From assembly GCA_004335835.1 (NCBI GenBank), contig RWJK01001797.1, forward strand, positions 1 through 64,000: 64,000 nucleotides of DNA. The letters are read 5' to 3'. Position 1 is the first letter of the stretch, and every line of letters begins with the position of its first letter. This document shows, in pieces, positions 11,701 through 21,952 of the stretch. This DNA is from Scenedesmus sp. ARA3. Its lineage: Eukaryota; Chlorophyta; Chlorophyceae; Sphaeropleales; Scenedesmaceae. The translations under genes and the position numbers were made by a program. The notes under the pieces were generated by a model. It had not been told where the DNA came from and searched no databases. It saw only the letters and a list, made by a program, of their open reading frames with translations.

Positions 11701-14315
11701 TCGCTGCCCTCCACAAGGATGGACTGGTGCAGCGGCTGCAGCCACAAGCACAAAAAGGCAGCAGCAGCAGCAGCAGCAGCAGCAAGCAGCAGCAGTGTCT
11801 CGTCAGTGACACCACCATGTCGTCTGATGGCAGCATCACACACAGACACAGCCCCGGGAGCGCTGCAGCAGCAGCAGCACTGTGTCCCTCACTGCTTGCT
11901 TGCAGGTTCGCACACCCACAACACCCACACCTATGACACAGGCACGAAGCACTCCCTGAGGTTGCAGCACGGCTCTGTTGCGCACATGTGCCGCTGCCAG
12001 CTGTGACCCAGGCACAAATTGATCAGCCTCTGAACCTGCAGCGCTGCAGGCTGTCCTGCCGCACCTGTGCCGCCAGCAGCAGCTGCCAGGTGGCGCCCAT
12101 CAGCTGCGGCATGCCTGCCTCCAGCGGCTTGCTGAAGTAGGCCACCAGCGGGTGCGCCAGCCGCAGCGCGGCACACTTGGGCGCCCAGCCGGACCGGTCC
12201 TGTTGAAGTTAAGCGAACAGGCAGATGCAGGTTATTGCCTCAGCCACAACGCATAAGGCATGTTGCGGCTGCGTGGTCATGATGACAACAAGCGGTGAGC
12301 GTGAGAGCTGCTGTGCAAGCCTGGAGACCGCCACAGCTGCATCCCCAGCGCACTGCTGGGTCGGCATCAGTGCTGCTGGCTGGCTGTTGTGGCAGCAGGT
12401 GCTTGTGCTGCCAGCCGCCCCCCACCTTGATGTCGGAGGTGAGTGTGCTGCAGACCAGCGGCAGCCACGGCTCCATCAGCGGCACCAGCATCTGGCGCAC
12501 CTGGCAGCAGCAGCAGCAACAGCAACAGCTTCAGCACAACAGCACAAGAGCACCAGGGTGAGCATGTTCAACACGGATTGCATTGGCGATGCTGTTCAGC
12601 GGCCCAGCACGGACCGCACCTGGCAGCCAGCAGCAAGGACAGCAGCACCAACTTGAGCATGCTGCAGCCGCCAACATCGGAAAGCCTGAAAGTGGCGGTT
12701 TGCGCGCCGAGGAGGGTGTCCAACACTCGCCTTAACATCAGCCACAATAGCCATGCCAGGTGCCTCACCTGCAGCTGGTATGTGCCGGACAGCGCAGCCA
12801 GCGGTCCTGCCAGCACTGCCCCTGAGGCGCACTTTCATCACAGCCGTGCCAGGTGCCTCACCTGCCGCTGGTATGTGCCCGACAGTGCTGCCAGCGCTCC
12901 CGCCAGCTCCGCCATGATGCTGAAGCAGGTGGCCGCCACGGCAGGCGGCGTGGAGGGGTGACACACCACGCTGCACAGCTCAGGAGACAGCGCCTGCAGC
13001 GCAAACATAACATAAGCATCAATGTTCAAGTCATCCGCAACACTCATGCAGCTGTGCAATGCACAGGAAGCATTTGAGGCTGGAGCCGCAAAGTTCAGAT
13101 GTGTCAGCAGCTGCATAACATGGCACCGCCTACAGCTGCAAGATGTTTGTGTCTTCTGCGCATGCCATGCACACCGGCCATATCACATTAAATGCATCAA
13201 GCTGCTGCAAGAGCAACATCGAAGCTGTGCTGCAGCTGCAGCCAGCACATATGCCCGCACTGCAGCCGCACCTGCACCAGCTGCGGCGCCTGCTCATTGT
13301 CCAGGTCTGATGCGATCACGCTCAGGCAGCGCAGGCAGCCCATCACTGAAGCGACAGAACAGCAGCACAGCAGCCACATGTGCTTCAGCACAAGAGAAAA
13401 ACGTTTCCTAGAAGGTGCATGGCAACGCGTCTCAGCTTCCCAGGCACTAAAAAACAAATACACCACACATCAGGATTTAAAGATGCACGCTGTACTTGTG
13501 CAGCTGCTGCAACACTGGTAGCTGTGTCACCTACGCAGGTTGGCGTCCTTCCTGTCCTTGATGCTGTTCACGATGAACTCCATGATGCCTGGCCACGCCT
13601 GCGGCCAGTCCCAGCTGACCACCGCTGCAATGGCCATGGCGACAGCTGTCCGGATTTTTGAATCTGGGTCCATCAGTCCTGCAGGCAGGGCTGCGCGTAT
13701 CTGCTGCTTGTCTGCTTCGCTGGCCTCTGGGGGCTGGAAGCCGCGCTCGCCTTCCTGCCAATGCGCCTGCGGGGCAGCAGGTTGGCAGTGCAAGTGTAGG
13801 TTAGTGGGAGTTTGCTGCAGGATTTACCGGCAACGAGGGTGCCGTGGCACGTTGCATTGGAACATGTTGGGTAAGTGCAATTGCACTGGGCCAGAAACAA
13901 GACTGCTGAGCTGGTGCAGTGGCAAGGAAGGCAGCAGAGCGAGCGTCAGCAGCTGGCATGCATTGCTGCGTGCATGGGCTGCAGTCGTGTGATGTTGCAG
14001 CAACAGCTGCTGCTGAGGCTCGTACATTCCTTGGCAGATCACTGCAGGGCAAAGCGAGCAAGGCCAAGCTTTGTGAACTGGGTAACCAGTACAGCAGCGC
14101 ACCTTGACGTACTGCTTCAGGAGCACTGCTGCAAGCTGCCTGAGGTGAGCTGGCACGGCTGCGCCTGAAGAAAGCGCAATCTGACACAACACGACGCCAT
14201 AGCCAGGCTGTTGCGCCTCTAACGCCAGCTGAGCCTCCGCTGCTCTGATGGTGTCTGCATTGCTGGTGTCCACGCTGTGCTGCAGGCACTGGAGGATACG
14301 CTGACCCTGATCCAT
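4537..14315 (-). CDS. IPO9: importin-9 (karyopherin beta)
   Basis: A nuclear import receptor of the importin-beta family, made of HEAT repeats. Exons whose phases all join: 14315-14103, 13766-13535, 13345-13272, 12993-12862, 12500-12426, 12199-12065, 11735-11613, 10947-10837, 10602-10529, 10383-10161, 9657-9408, 8897-8626, 8219-7917, 7439-6881, 6203-5953, 5592-5315, 4795-4537. This gives 1187 residues against about 1040 in human; the excess is Ala, Gln and Ser runs. Diagnostic matches to animal importin-9 are HLRQLAAVLLKQYVK near the N-terminus, VSWDWPQAWP, the acidic DEEGMADDEAG insert, VNQFVADEEEDMIS, WWAMREACIMALG, the acidic DDEDYEDDDDEDDEGFE stretch (which in importin-9 contacts H2A-H2B) and the last exon with DANDPLLRTSIR. 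Known family cargo includes histones H2A-H2B, ribosomal proteins and actin; that these apply here is inference. Several introns contain copies of neighbouring exon ends. Confidence 0.93.
5034..5329. repeat. duplication around the importin-9 exon-16 donor
   Basis: Bases 5219-5329, which include the 3' end of exon 16 and its GT donor, are repeated in diverged form at 5034-5143 inside the following intron. Shared blocks include GCACCTGCCATGCAC and CACCCCACGCCCTTGAG. Confidence 0.7.
5530..5716. repeat. duplicated start of importin-9 exon 16
   Basis: The exon start, with its acceptor at 5592 preceded on the minus strand by a CTG tract, is copied at about 5651-5716, again next to a CTG tract. Both copies read KVLQVLGQLLAA. 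The downstream copy joins in phase and was chosen as the exon. Confidence 0.75.
6158..6378. repeat. duplicated start of importin-9 exon 15
   Basis: Bases 6158-6209 (exon start plus acceptor at 6203) recur at about 6328-6378 in the upstream intron. Both copies read GSSTTGLAVVIP or a shifted equivalent and both are preceded by CAG. Confidence 0.75.
6494..6585. repeat. short tandem repeat in intron
   Basis: Two copies, 52 bases apart, of a block starting GCATGAGGCACTGCAGCTGC, with an extra partial GCATGAG copy between them. It lies in the intron between importin-9 exons 14 and 15. Confidence 0.8.
6694..6940. repeat. tandem duplication across the importin-9 exon-14 donor
   Basis: About 120 bases covering the 3' end of exon 14, its donor and the first part of the intron (about 6820-6940) are copied directly downstream (about 6694-6815). 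The copied exon end keeps the GT donor. Confidence 0.8.
7398..7750. repeat. three copies of the importin-9 exon-14 acceptor
   Basis: The exon start reading RGILGPVLH occurs at about 7401-7445, 7519-7563 and 7711-7750. Each copy is preceded on the minus strand by an AG acceptor. Only the first lies in an open frame that continues through the exon. Confidence 0.8.
8839..9178. repeat. three copies of the importin-9 exon-12 acceptor
   Basis: A block of about 70 bases encoding NASGPVTISAFRALAM, with its CAG acceptor, occurs at 8839-8910, 8969-9039 and 9116-9178. The copy nearest the rest of the exon was chosen as the real exon start (8897). Confidence 0.85.
9835..10207. repeat. array of copied exon-10 donors, 135-base unit
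   Basis: The end of importin-9 exon 10 (CSDQLVQ and its GT donor, 10158-10190) recurs three times inside the next intron, near 10046, 9911 and 9835. The copies at 10046 and 9911 are part of a 135-base tandem unit that also contains GATGCAGCAACATACGCCAC. Confidence 0.85.
12745..12893. repeat. duplicated importin-9 exon-4 donor
   Basis: The exon end reading LAALSGTYQ plus its donor (about 12840-12893) is copied in the following intron at about 12756-12815. Both copies keep a GTGAGGCACCTGGCA type donor. Confidence 0.8.
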
Positions 14316-15849
14316 GCTTGAAGCGCTTCAAGCGTAACTTCACGCCGTGGGATGGTTCATGAAACGTCAACTGAGATAAGCGTGGGCGCGGCCAACTGAA
14401 CTTGAAATTGAACTGAAAAGGCAGAAGACACGACCAGGATATGCGCGCTTGATGCAACGGTGACAAGCGGTAACCAAACAAAACGAAGCATCAGCAAAGT
14501 GCTGCGCACGCACGTTCAGGTCGCCCACTAGTGACAACAACGTGGGGCCTTGCAGGAGGGTTTGAAAACAAGCTAGGCTACGCCGAGCGGGCCTGCCATC
14601 GTCAATTGCCAAGTAAAATGTAGCTGTTAATGGCTGGTTCGTCGACTTTAAAGCTCCTGTGACGATGGGCATCTGTGGCAATTTCGTCCTATCCACCTGC
14701 CAAAACCCCTGCGAGAGCGGGGTGCCAACGATCCACCGTCGGACAGCAAAGGCAGAGCAGCAACCCCACGCAAACAATCATATGTTGACGTGCATCTTGA
14801 TTGCGCCGCGTCCCACGTCGAGCCCGGCTTGCGTGTGTGACAACAGCTGACCCTCTGCCCTGGCAGTCCGCATACAGCTGCCCACGACCACCCCAAGCCC
14901 CACGCTAACTAAGAAATTACTTTATATTATTAGCTTGGCTACTAAGAGATCATTCGGTGTCCAACATGCTCACCTGGCACCTGATCATGAACTGCTTTGC
15001 AGCAGGAGATTTCCTTCGTGTCTGCACTGTTCACAGCCGCGCGACGTGCGATGCTTATGTTATCAACCCAGGGGGAGTGAACGAAGCCATCTTTAGAACG
15101 AATGGCGCACTGTGCGAGCGAAGAAAGGCGAAAAGTGTTACTGGAAGAGAAATAGACGCGCATGGTGCCTATAGGCCTCGCCATAAATGGCAGGCCAATG
15201 TGACTTCTTTGCACTGCAAAAACGACAGTAAGCCTTGTCAGCAGCTGGAAGAAAAATGAAAAACACTTTGTATGCACTCAGGCCAGAGTGGGGCTGCAGC
15301 GACCAGTTTCCAGCTGGTTTGCACACTGCCTGTTCATCGGTTCTGGCTACCTTGGTGTGAGACGGGTAGTCCCATTTCACACCAAATATGGTCTTGGCAG
15401 GTGCTGTGATGAGAGCGTGCCAGCAACTGCCACAAAACAGAGTGATCAGGCTGTAGCCTGGGCTTGTCACCCACCTATCACCAACCCAGTGTTTTGGACC
15501 CCTGAACCACCCCAGGGCCTAGCAGGGAGTTGCAGGCAGGTTGTGCAACATGGCTGCCACTACCCAGCTATACCATGCTGTTCAGTGTGCAGAATCAAAT
15601 GATATCCAGGGCTGCAGCAACAACGCTCCTCTGAAACTGTTGCATAGAGGCACGCTCCCGCCACTGGCAGTCTGCTATCATTGTAGCTCTGTGCACAGCC
15701 AATTGATCCCTGCACCCATATCCTGCGGCCTTTGCAACTTATTAGGTCGCATTGGTGCGTGTTAAAGGCTGCTGCCGGGAGCACAAGGCAAGCATGGGCA
15801 CCACAGCACCCTGGGGACAGCAGGAGCACCAAAAACAGACAGCACAGGC
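14316..15849. other. divergent intergenic region (importin-9 / ATG14-like)
   Basis: This stretch lies between two genes transcribed away from each other and so should hold both promoters. It is lower in GC than the flanks and has an AT-rich block near 14910-14945. No CAG/CTG tracts occur in the middle. Some open frames of about 100 codons exist on both strands, but none has recognisable content or flanking splice sites. Confidence 0.5.
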
Positions 15850-17855
15850 ATGAGCAGGGCATCTTGCCCCGTTTGCCGCGCCACCAATCGCTGTGCATTC
15901 CTCTGCCCCAACTGCATTAACAAAGTTTTCGCCAGAGATGAGGGTCAGACACCTATCGACCAGCTGCGAAAGCAGCGGAACGAATTGCTGGACAGCTTGG
16001 AGACCCAGCTGTCGCAGCGGGTAAGTGATAACTGCGTCATCAGCGTTGTATTCACGCAGTGCATGCATGCATGCAGTTGATCAGGACAGCAGTCCGTTGG
16101 CAGTAAGACAGCACTGCTTGGTAGTGTTGCACAAGAACCTGTCCTGCAAGGCTTGCCAAGGCACAGCATTGACTGGTGTCTTGTTCGGATGCTTTGTGTA
16201 TCGCAGGAGGTATCTCAGAGGCAGCAGATACGCAGGTGGCAGCAGCTGCAGGAGCTGAGGGAGGCTCGTGCCAAGGCTCAACGTGCCAAGGATGCGCTGG
16301 CAAAAGGTAGGTGCCAAAACAGCAGCGTTAACCCATGGGGTTGTCTTTCTGTTGTTAGTCACATGTTCCTATCCAGCTGTTGTGAGCGCGGCTTGCCAGC
16401 AGGGTCTGTCAGCTTGCATCTTCCCCCACCACAGCTGGCTGTGGTGCAGGGCACGCAGCTGCACAGATGCTGCAAGTACATGCAGCCTCTGCTGTATATG
16501 GGCCTGTAGCCAATGCCGCCGCATGCTTGTAGCAAAGCATCATTTCACCAGCACCAGCAGCTGTAGGCTTGGCACCAGCAGCAGGAGCTGCTGCAGCTGG
16601 CGCCAAACTCCTCTGCTGACCGCCGTTTCACTCAGCTGGTCTACTGCACCACCACCGCCCACTTGTTGTTGACTCTTTGGACGCGTTGTTGTTATGCCAC
16701 CTGCTGCATGCCACATGTGCGGCCCGCGCCATACCTGCATGTGTTTCAAGTTCTCCAACTGCATCCGCCTGCAACTGCCACTTGTCTGTTTTTTGGTATT
16801 TCACAGCGCAGCAGCAGCTCAGCCAGCTGGCAGCTGCCAACAGCAGCAGGCGCCACACGCTGGAGCACCTCACCCAGCAAACAGCCGCAGCGCGCGCAGA
16901 AGTGCTCGGCAACACGCTGCCTACCGTGCTGCGCTACCAGAGCCTCACTTTGAGCCATGTGAATGCAATGCTGGCACGGGAGCAGCGCAGCAGGCTGCGG
17001 GAGCTCACCGAGATCTTCCCGCTGCGCATCAACGCGCTGCGGGACTGTGGCGGGCCGATCCAAATAACAGTTTGTAACATCCGGCTGCCGGAGGGCGGCA
17101 GCACGCCTGCAGGAGGCTGGCCTGAGCCGCAGGTGTGTGATGCGCTGCATTGCATGCTGCATGCTGACAAGGCAGAGGGAACAGGGCCGCATGCAGTAGC
17201 CGACTAACAGGGAATAATCAGGCGATTGGCAGCCTGTGCTGTAGCAGCTGCAGCTGCTATGCCTGTGGCAAGCGTGCGGCAGATGTATGCTGAGTCAGAC
17301 TCGCGGCACCTGTTGTGTATCGCATTGTCAGCAGAGCGTCCCCAAGCATCCAGCATCAACATCAACCATCCTTCTCCTGTTTGCCGCACTCTGTTGCTAC
17401 TTCTCTGCTTTACCAGGCCACCAGCGCGGCGCTGGGCTACCTGCTGCTGTTTGTGGACCAAGTTGCGCTCATCATGGGTGGCCCCATGCTGCACGAGTCT
17501 GCGCACCAGGCCAGCACCAGCAGCATCTGGCAGCCCAGCAGCTTCTGGAACAGGCAGCCGGCCAGCCCAGCAGCCATGCTGCCGCTCAACGTGATGACGG
17601 CTGGCGCGGGCGCGGGCAGCGGCACGGGGCAGGCCGCATACAACTCGACCACCAGCAGGTGGGTGGTAGCAGGCTGCAGCCGTGCTTGCTGTGTTCATGT
17701 GCTGAGCTTGCAGATGCGTGGTGTTCACCTGCAGTCGTGGCACCAGCAATGTCGGCAGGAGCCCAAGGTTGACCATTGTTTTAGTCTAAATCAAATGCAG
17801 CTAGGCGCGAACGACTGGTAGTGTATGGTACAGGGATCCTGATACGGCCGCTGAC

Positions 17856-17886
<31 letters not shown>

Positions 17887-19498
17887 AGGTACCTGTCCAC
17901 TGCCAACTTCTGGTCAGGCTTGCCACGCTCCGACAGCTTGGGCGCCACAGGCAGCAGCGCAGCCAGCTTAGCAGCAGGCACGGCGGCCGCTGCCGCAGCA
18001 GCAGCGTACGCTGGCGCAGCATATGCTGCGTCAGCACTCAGTCGGGCTGCTGGCATGGATACCAATGCGCCTGTGGGCCCGGGTGCATGCATGCTTAGCA
18101 GCAGCCCTGCAACAGCAGCACAGGCAGCTGCAGCGGCTACAGCACAGCAGCAGCTTGGTGGCAACCCAAACAGCAGCAGCAGTGCCGGGGCCAGCAGCAG
18201 CAGCAATGTGTCTGGCCCTGGCAGCAGCAGCCGCGGCAGCAACAGCAGCAGGCGGGAGTCTGACTTCAAGGCTGCGTGGGACCTGCTGCAGCGCAGTTTG
18301 GCGTGCTTCCTGAAAGACAAAGCAGCAAAGAATGGCATGCAGCTGCCGAATGCATGGAACCCGCTGGCCTGGCTTGTCGTGTATTGTGCAGTAGTCAAGC
18401 GAGACACCAGGCAGGACGGCAAGCTTGTTGCTGCCAGCAGCAGGGCAGACGCAACAGCGGCAGCAGCAGCGGCAGCAGCAGCAGCGGGGTTAGAAGGTGC
18501 TGACTCCCTGCGTGATGGATATCTGAGCAGTGTGACCTCGCTGAGCTCTGCTGGGCCGTCAGGGCAGCTGCAGGGTGGGCCGGGTGCTGCTGCTGGTGCT
18601 GCTGGAAGCGGCGGGCGGGGCTGGCCAGGTGAGCTCGCGTGTTGATGTAAAAAGACGATTTTAGACAGTAAATGCGCATGTATGCACCGTCAAGCATTGC
18701 TGGACCATTAGAGCCCCGCCCATACCCTCCTGTTGTGCAGCTGGGTGAGATTGTGCAAATGCTGATGTGATGCTGTGCATTGCTGTACACGAAGCGGGCT
18801 GCCTTGTGCTCGCATGCAAAATCACTTGAGCCGCATTCTTGCACACATCAAGCAACATTCACGGTGGATGCGCCACGCTCACATCATTCATGCCTTTCTG
18901 TCCTTGTTCAGCATGCTGCAGGCTTTGACGAGGATGAGGAAGATGAGGAGGATGTGCATGCGCACATGCATAGATCATACATCACGCCGGTCTTTGCTGA
19001 CTCTGCTCAGCACACATGGTGGATGCGCAATTTTTGCAGGCTTTTGCTGCTTTTTGCAGCCTTGAGGAGGAGGGGGGCGAGGATGAAGGCTGGGGTGCAG
19101 CCATGTGCACACACACGCTTGGTTGTTACGTGGCAGTTGCGCCGTTGTCTGCCCAAACAAAGCTGGTGCTGCACTTTCTGCATGCTGCAGGCTTTGACGA
19201 GGACGAGGAAGATGAGGAGGATGAGGGCTGGGGCGTGGTGCAGGCGCCCTTCCTGCCGCCACCCCCCTCACAGCCGGACGCAGTCGAGCACTGGGCACGC
19301 GCCATGTTTGACCAGCGAGGCGGCGCAGCTGCTGGTCAAACACAGCCGTACTATGCAGCAGCTGGTGGGGGTGCAGCAGCAGCAGCAGCAGCGAGCAGGG
19401 GGCTGGCTGCAGTGGCGCTGGGCAGCAGCCCGGGGTCCAGTGCAGGAGGCATGATGTCCATGGAGCGCATTCGCAGCATGTTTGGGCGGGGCGAGTGA
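15850..19498 (+). CDS. ATG14: ATG14-like subunit of the autophagy PI3-kinase complex
   Basis: Six exons in phase: 15850-16020, 16207-16306, 16807-17132, 17417-17658, 17889-18628, 19191-19498, giving 628 residues. The N-terminus has the paired Cys motif CPVC...C...CPNC seen in Atg14/Barkor. Next comes a coiled coil (exons 2-3, rich in Gln, Glu and Arg), then the segments LGYLLLFVDQVALIMGGP, SSIWQPSSFW and WDLLQRSLACFLKD, which match the C-terminal part of Atg14/UVRAG-type proteins. In the family this subunit directs VPS34 to autophagosome initiation sites. The last exon adds an acidic DEDEEDEED stretch and a short tail. VPS38/UVRAG is the alternative; the N-terminal Cys pairs favour ATG14. Long Ala/Ser/Gln inserts interrupt exon 5. 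Confidence 0.75.
18905..19232. repeat. copied acceptor of the ATG14-like last exon
   Basis: The 3' splice site and start of exon 6 (CATGCTGCAG then GGCTTTGACGAGGA, 19181-19232) is copied at 18911-18953, and a more diverged copy is at about 19035-19095. The first copy is in the same phase and could act as an alternative small exon. Confidence 0.8.
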
Positions 19499-20815
19499 TG
19501 CAGCGGCGGTTGCGGGGCGCGGGCGGCGGCTGTGGGACTTGGATTGTTTGGCGGCGTGGCGCTGCGCAGCTAGGTCGGCCGTCTTCCTTGACCGTGGAAG
19601 TAGGTTGTGAGCGAGACTTTGATGTATGTGTGGGCTAAGGGGGTGATTTAAGTGTGGTACCAAGCTTGGTCTTGGTGCCTTCTGTACATTACAATTGCCG
19701 CATGTCGCGTAGCCAGCATTGCACTGTAGGAGTGTGTTGTGTGTTGACAGGTGACAGCTGTTGTCCCGCTAAGCACGTCAGCTGCGTGTTTGATTGTCTG
19801 AGCTAGCAGCATAGGCAGCTGTGGTGGCCCCAGCAATGGTAGTTACTGACTGTTTGGATGCACCCGGCCCTCTCACAGGTTGGCGTGATGCAACGGCATG
19901 CATTTTGTGCGCACTGTCATGGTGTATGACCTGAGAGTGCAAGACCTGCAGCCAGCATGTCATAGTGTGACTGCTTCCGCAGATTCGATTTCTCAGCTGG
20001 TTGTCAGGTGCAAAGTTGTGCGTAAGCAACAGCCAAGGCTGCTGTAACTCAGTGCTCTGTGGTGCGTGCTCTGTGCAGCAAGGATATTACCCTTGCGCCT
20101 TGCAGCACCATGCTCAGGCACACTCTACAGCCAGTATGCAGGTTTGGATGGTGATTGGCCGTTTATTGGTGGTGTATGCCCTTCCTGGGTCCTATGATAG
20201 CATGCAAACTGTCAGACATGAGGTGCTTAAGCACACGAACAAGCTTGTTCTTGGAGTGGCATGCCGGCAGTGGCGCCACTGTGGCTTCCCACCCCTGTTG
20301 CTGCGTTCTGATTGTTTGATAGCGACGCACCTCCCTCAGACCGCGTCACTTAACGCTCTCATCCGTCCTGTATGGCGCTTCAGTCGCCGATGCAGGGGCA
20401 CCTCAAGGATCTTCGGCGTAGCTGCTATAGTAGCAGTATTGCCAGGACAACCTGCAGGTGTACCGCAGCACGTGAGCAGATGCAGCGATGCCGCACGTTA
20501 AATGCCCTGAATAGAATTTCCAAGAGCATTGCTGATGCGGTCGGGGCATACAACGCACGCGATGTAGAGAATTTGGGTCTCGAGATTCCTGAGGCAGTTT
20601 CATGAGGGTATAAGTTGAGCAGCTGTGCAGTGTCCCGCATCATTGCACGTGAATGTTTTCAATCGCAATCCGTCATCAGTCTTGACACTTTTGCAGATCG
20701 CAACTGGCTCTGGCTGGCCACCTCAGCCCGCCTGTGCCTTGGACCTGCGCTGCCAGAACGTCAACTGTTCGTTCTTGCCTTTCGTCAATCGTATTAAGAA
20801 CTTAGACAGCTCACA
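19499..20815. other. intergenic region
   Basis: About 1.3 kb between the ATG14-like stop and the Yippee ATG, likely the 3' UTR of one and the promoter and 5' UTR of the other. A 41-codon ATG-started frame ending in TGA at 20605 (start 20480) contains LNRISKSIADAVGAY, but nothing else supports it as a gene. Otherwise I see no coding signal. Confidence 0.4.
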
Positions 20816-21952
20816 ATGGGCAGGCCCTTCAAGCAGTACCTGTCTGGACCTCGTGTCTACTGCTGCTCAAACTGCAAAGCCCATGCGGCTGACCATGACG
20901 ATATAATAAGCAAGGTGACAACTCGAAGAGTCCAGCAGGGCTGTAGAGCAGCCAGCTGGTCTGACCACGCACCCACTCGAACAGGCTAGAGTTGAAACCG
21001 TGCGCTACGATGGATGCAGTTTGCTGAGTCTTTCCTAATCATGCTCATTGCAGGCATTTCAAGGTCGGAGGGGCCGTGCCTACCTCTTCAACAGCGTGTA
21101 AGTGCGCACTGTAGTCGAGGAGTACAGTTGGTCCGTGTTGTGCTCTTTTGCGCGGATCTTATGTCTGTGCGGCATGCCGACTGCAGGGTGAATGTATCGT
21201 TAGGCCCGAAGGAGAACAGGATGCTGATCACAGGGCTGCACACAGTGGCTGACATCTTCTGCACAGTATGTGAAGCCAACCTGGGCTGGAAGTACGAGAT
21301 GGCTTATGAGGAGGGCCAGAAGTACAAAGTAAGACACATGCAGCTTGAGACACAGTGACTGGGCTGCCGCTGGCTGCTTTCCTGCAGGGCGTGCAGCTGC
21401 AAGCAGGGAACAGCAGTGCATGCAATTGCTGTTGCTCGACCAGGTCCCCATAGCTGGTACAGGCTATTGTGGTTGCTGAGCACGCGGCTCATAGCACATG
21501 CTTAGTTCCATGTGTGCATCTGTGCTCAGCGATGTATGGCATCAGGTCAGAGCATGCACCAGACTGTCTGGTGCGAGGTTCACGTCGCCAGCCTCAAAGC
21601 TGATCAACGATGCTACCTGATTGAAGTGCCTGGCTGCTGTCGTTGCTGCAGGAGGGCAAGTTCATTCTGGAGAAGGCCAATATAGTCAAGGTAGAGGTAG
21701 GCAGCAGCAGGAGGCACACTGGCAGCAATGCACAGTGCTGTGACCATGCATTGCGCTCGGCATTGGCATGGGTGGTGGCGATGTTGTCTGCACTGCAGCA
21801 GTTGCTGCGCAGACCAATGCTCGTCAGCCCTGTCACCCTGAGTACAGCCTTATGGCAGCACGGCTGTTGAGCTGGCGTGACCTGCTGTCGCTGGTGCTGA
21901 TGTAAGCGCTGCTGTCCTTCTGCTGTCTTGCTTGCAGGACGGCCAGTGGTGA
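20816..21952 (+). CDS. Yippee-like zinc-binding protein
   Basis: Five exons in phase: 20816-20914, 21054-21097, 21187-21328, 21652-21696, 21938-21952, giving 114 residues, the normal size for Yippee/YPEL proteins. Family hallmarks are present: the start [20 protein letters not shown], the zinc pair CSNC with [51 protein letters not shown] and the terminal VKVEDGQW. The last exon encodes only four residues and the stop. Family members are nuclear or centrosomal and share a fold with the substrate-binding domain of cereblon; the precise role in algae is not known to me. Confidence 0.97.

Noticed and set aside
14367..15277. Minus-strand frames of about 100-135 codons between importin-9 and the ATG14-like gene, one containing LLSLVGDLNVRAQ, which vaguely recalls a LINE endonuclease motif
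   Set aside because: Only one short segment resembles the motif, the frame is interrupted, and no reverse transcriptase or other retroelement part is nearby.
18922..18953. The upstream copy GFDEDEEDEED as the real sixth exon of the ATG14-like gene
   Set aside because: The downstream copy at 19191 leads directly into the long open frame to the stop; the upstream one ends at a weak donor after 32 bases.
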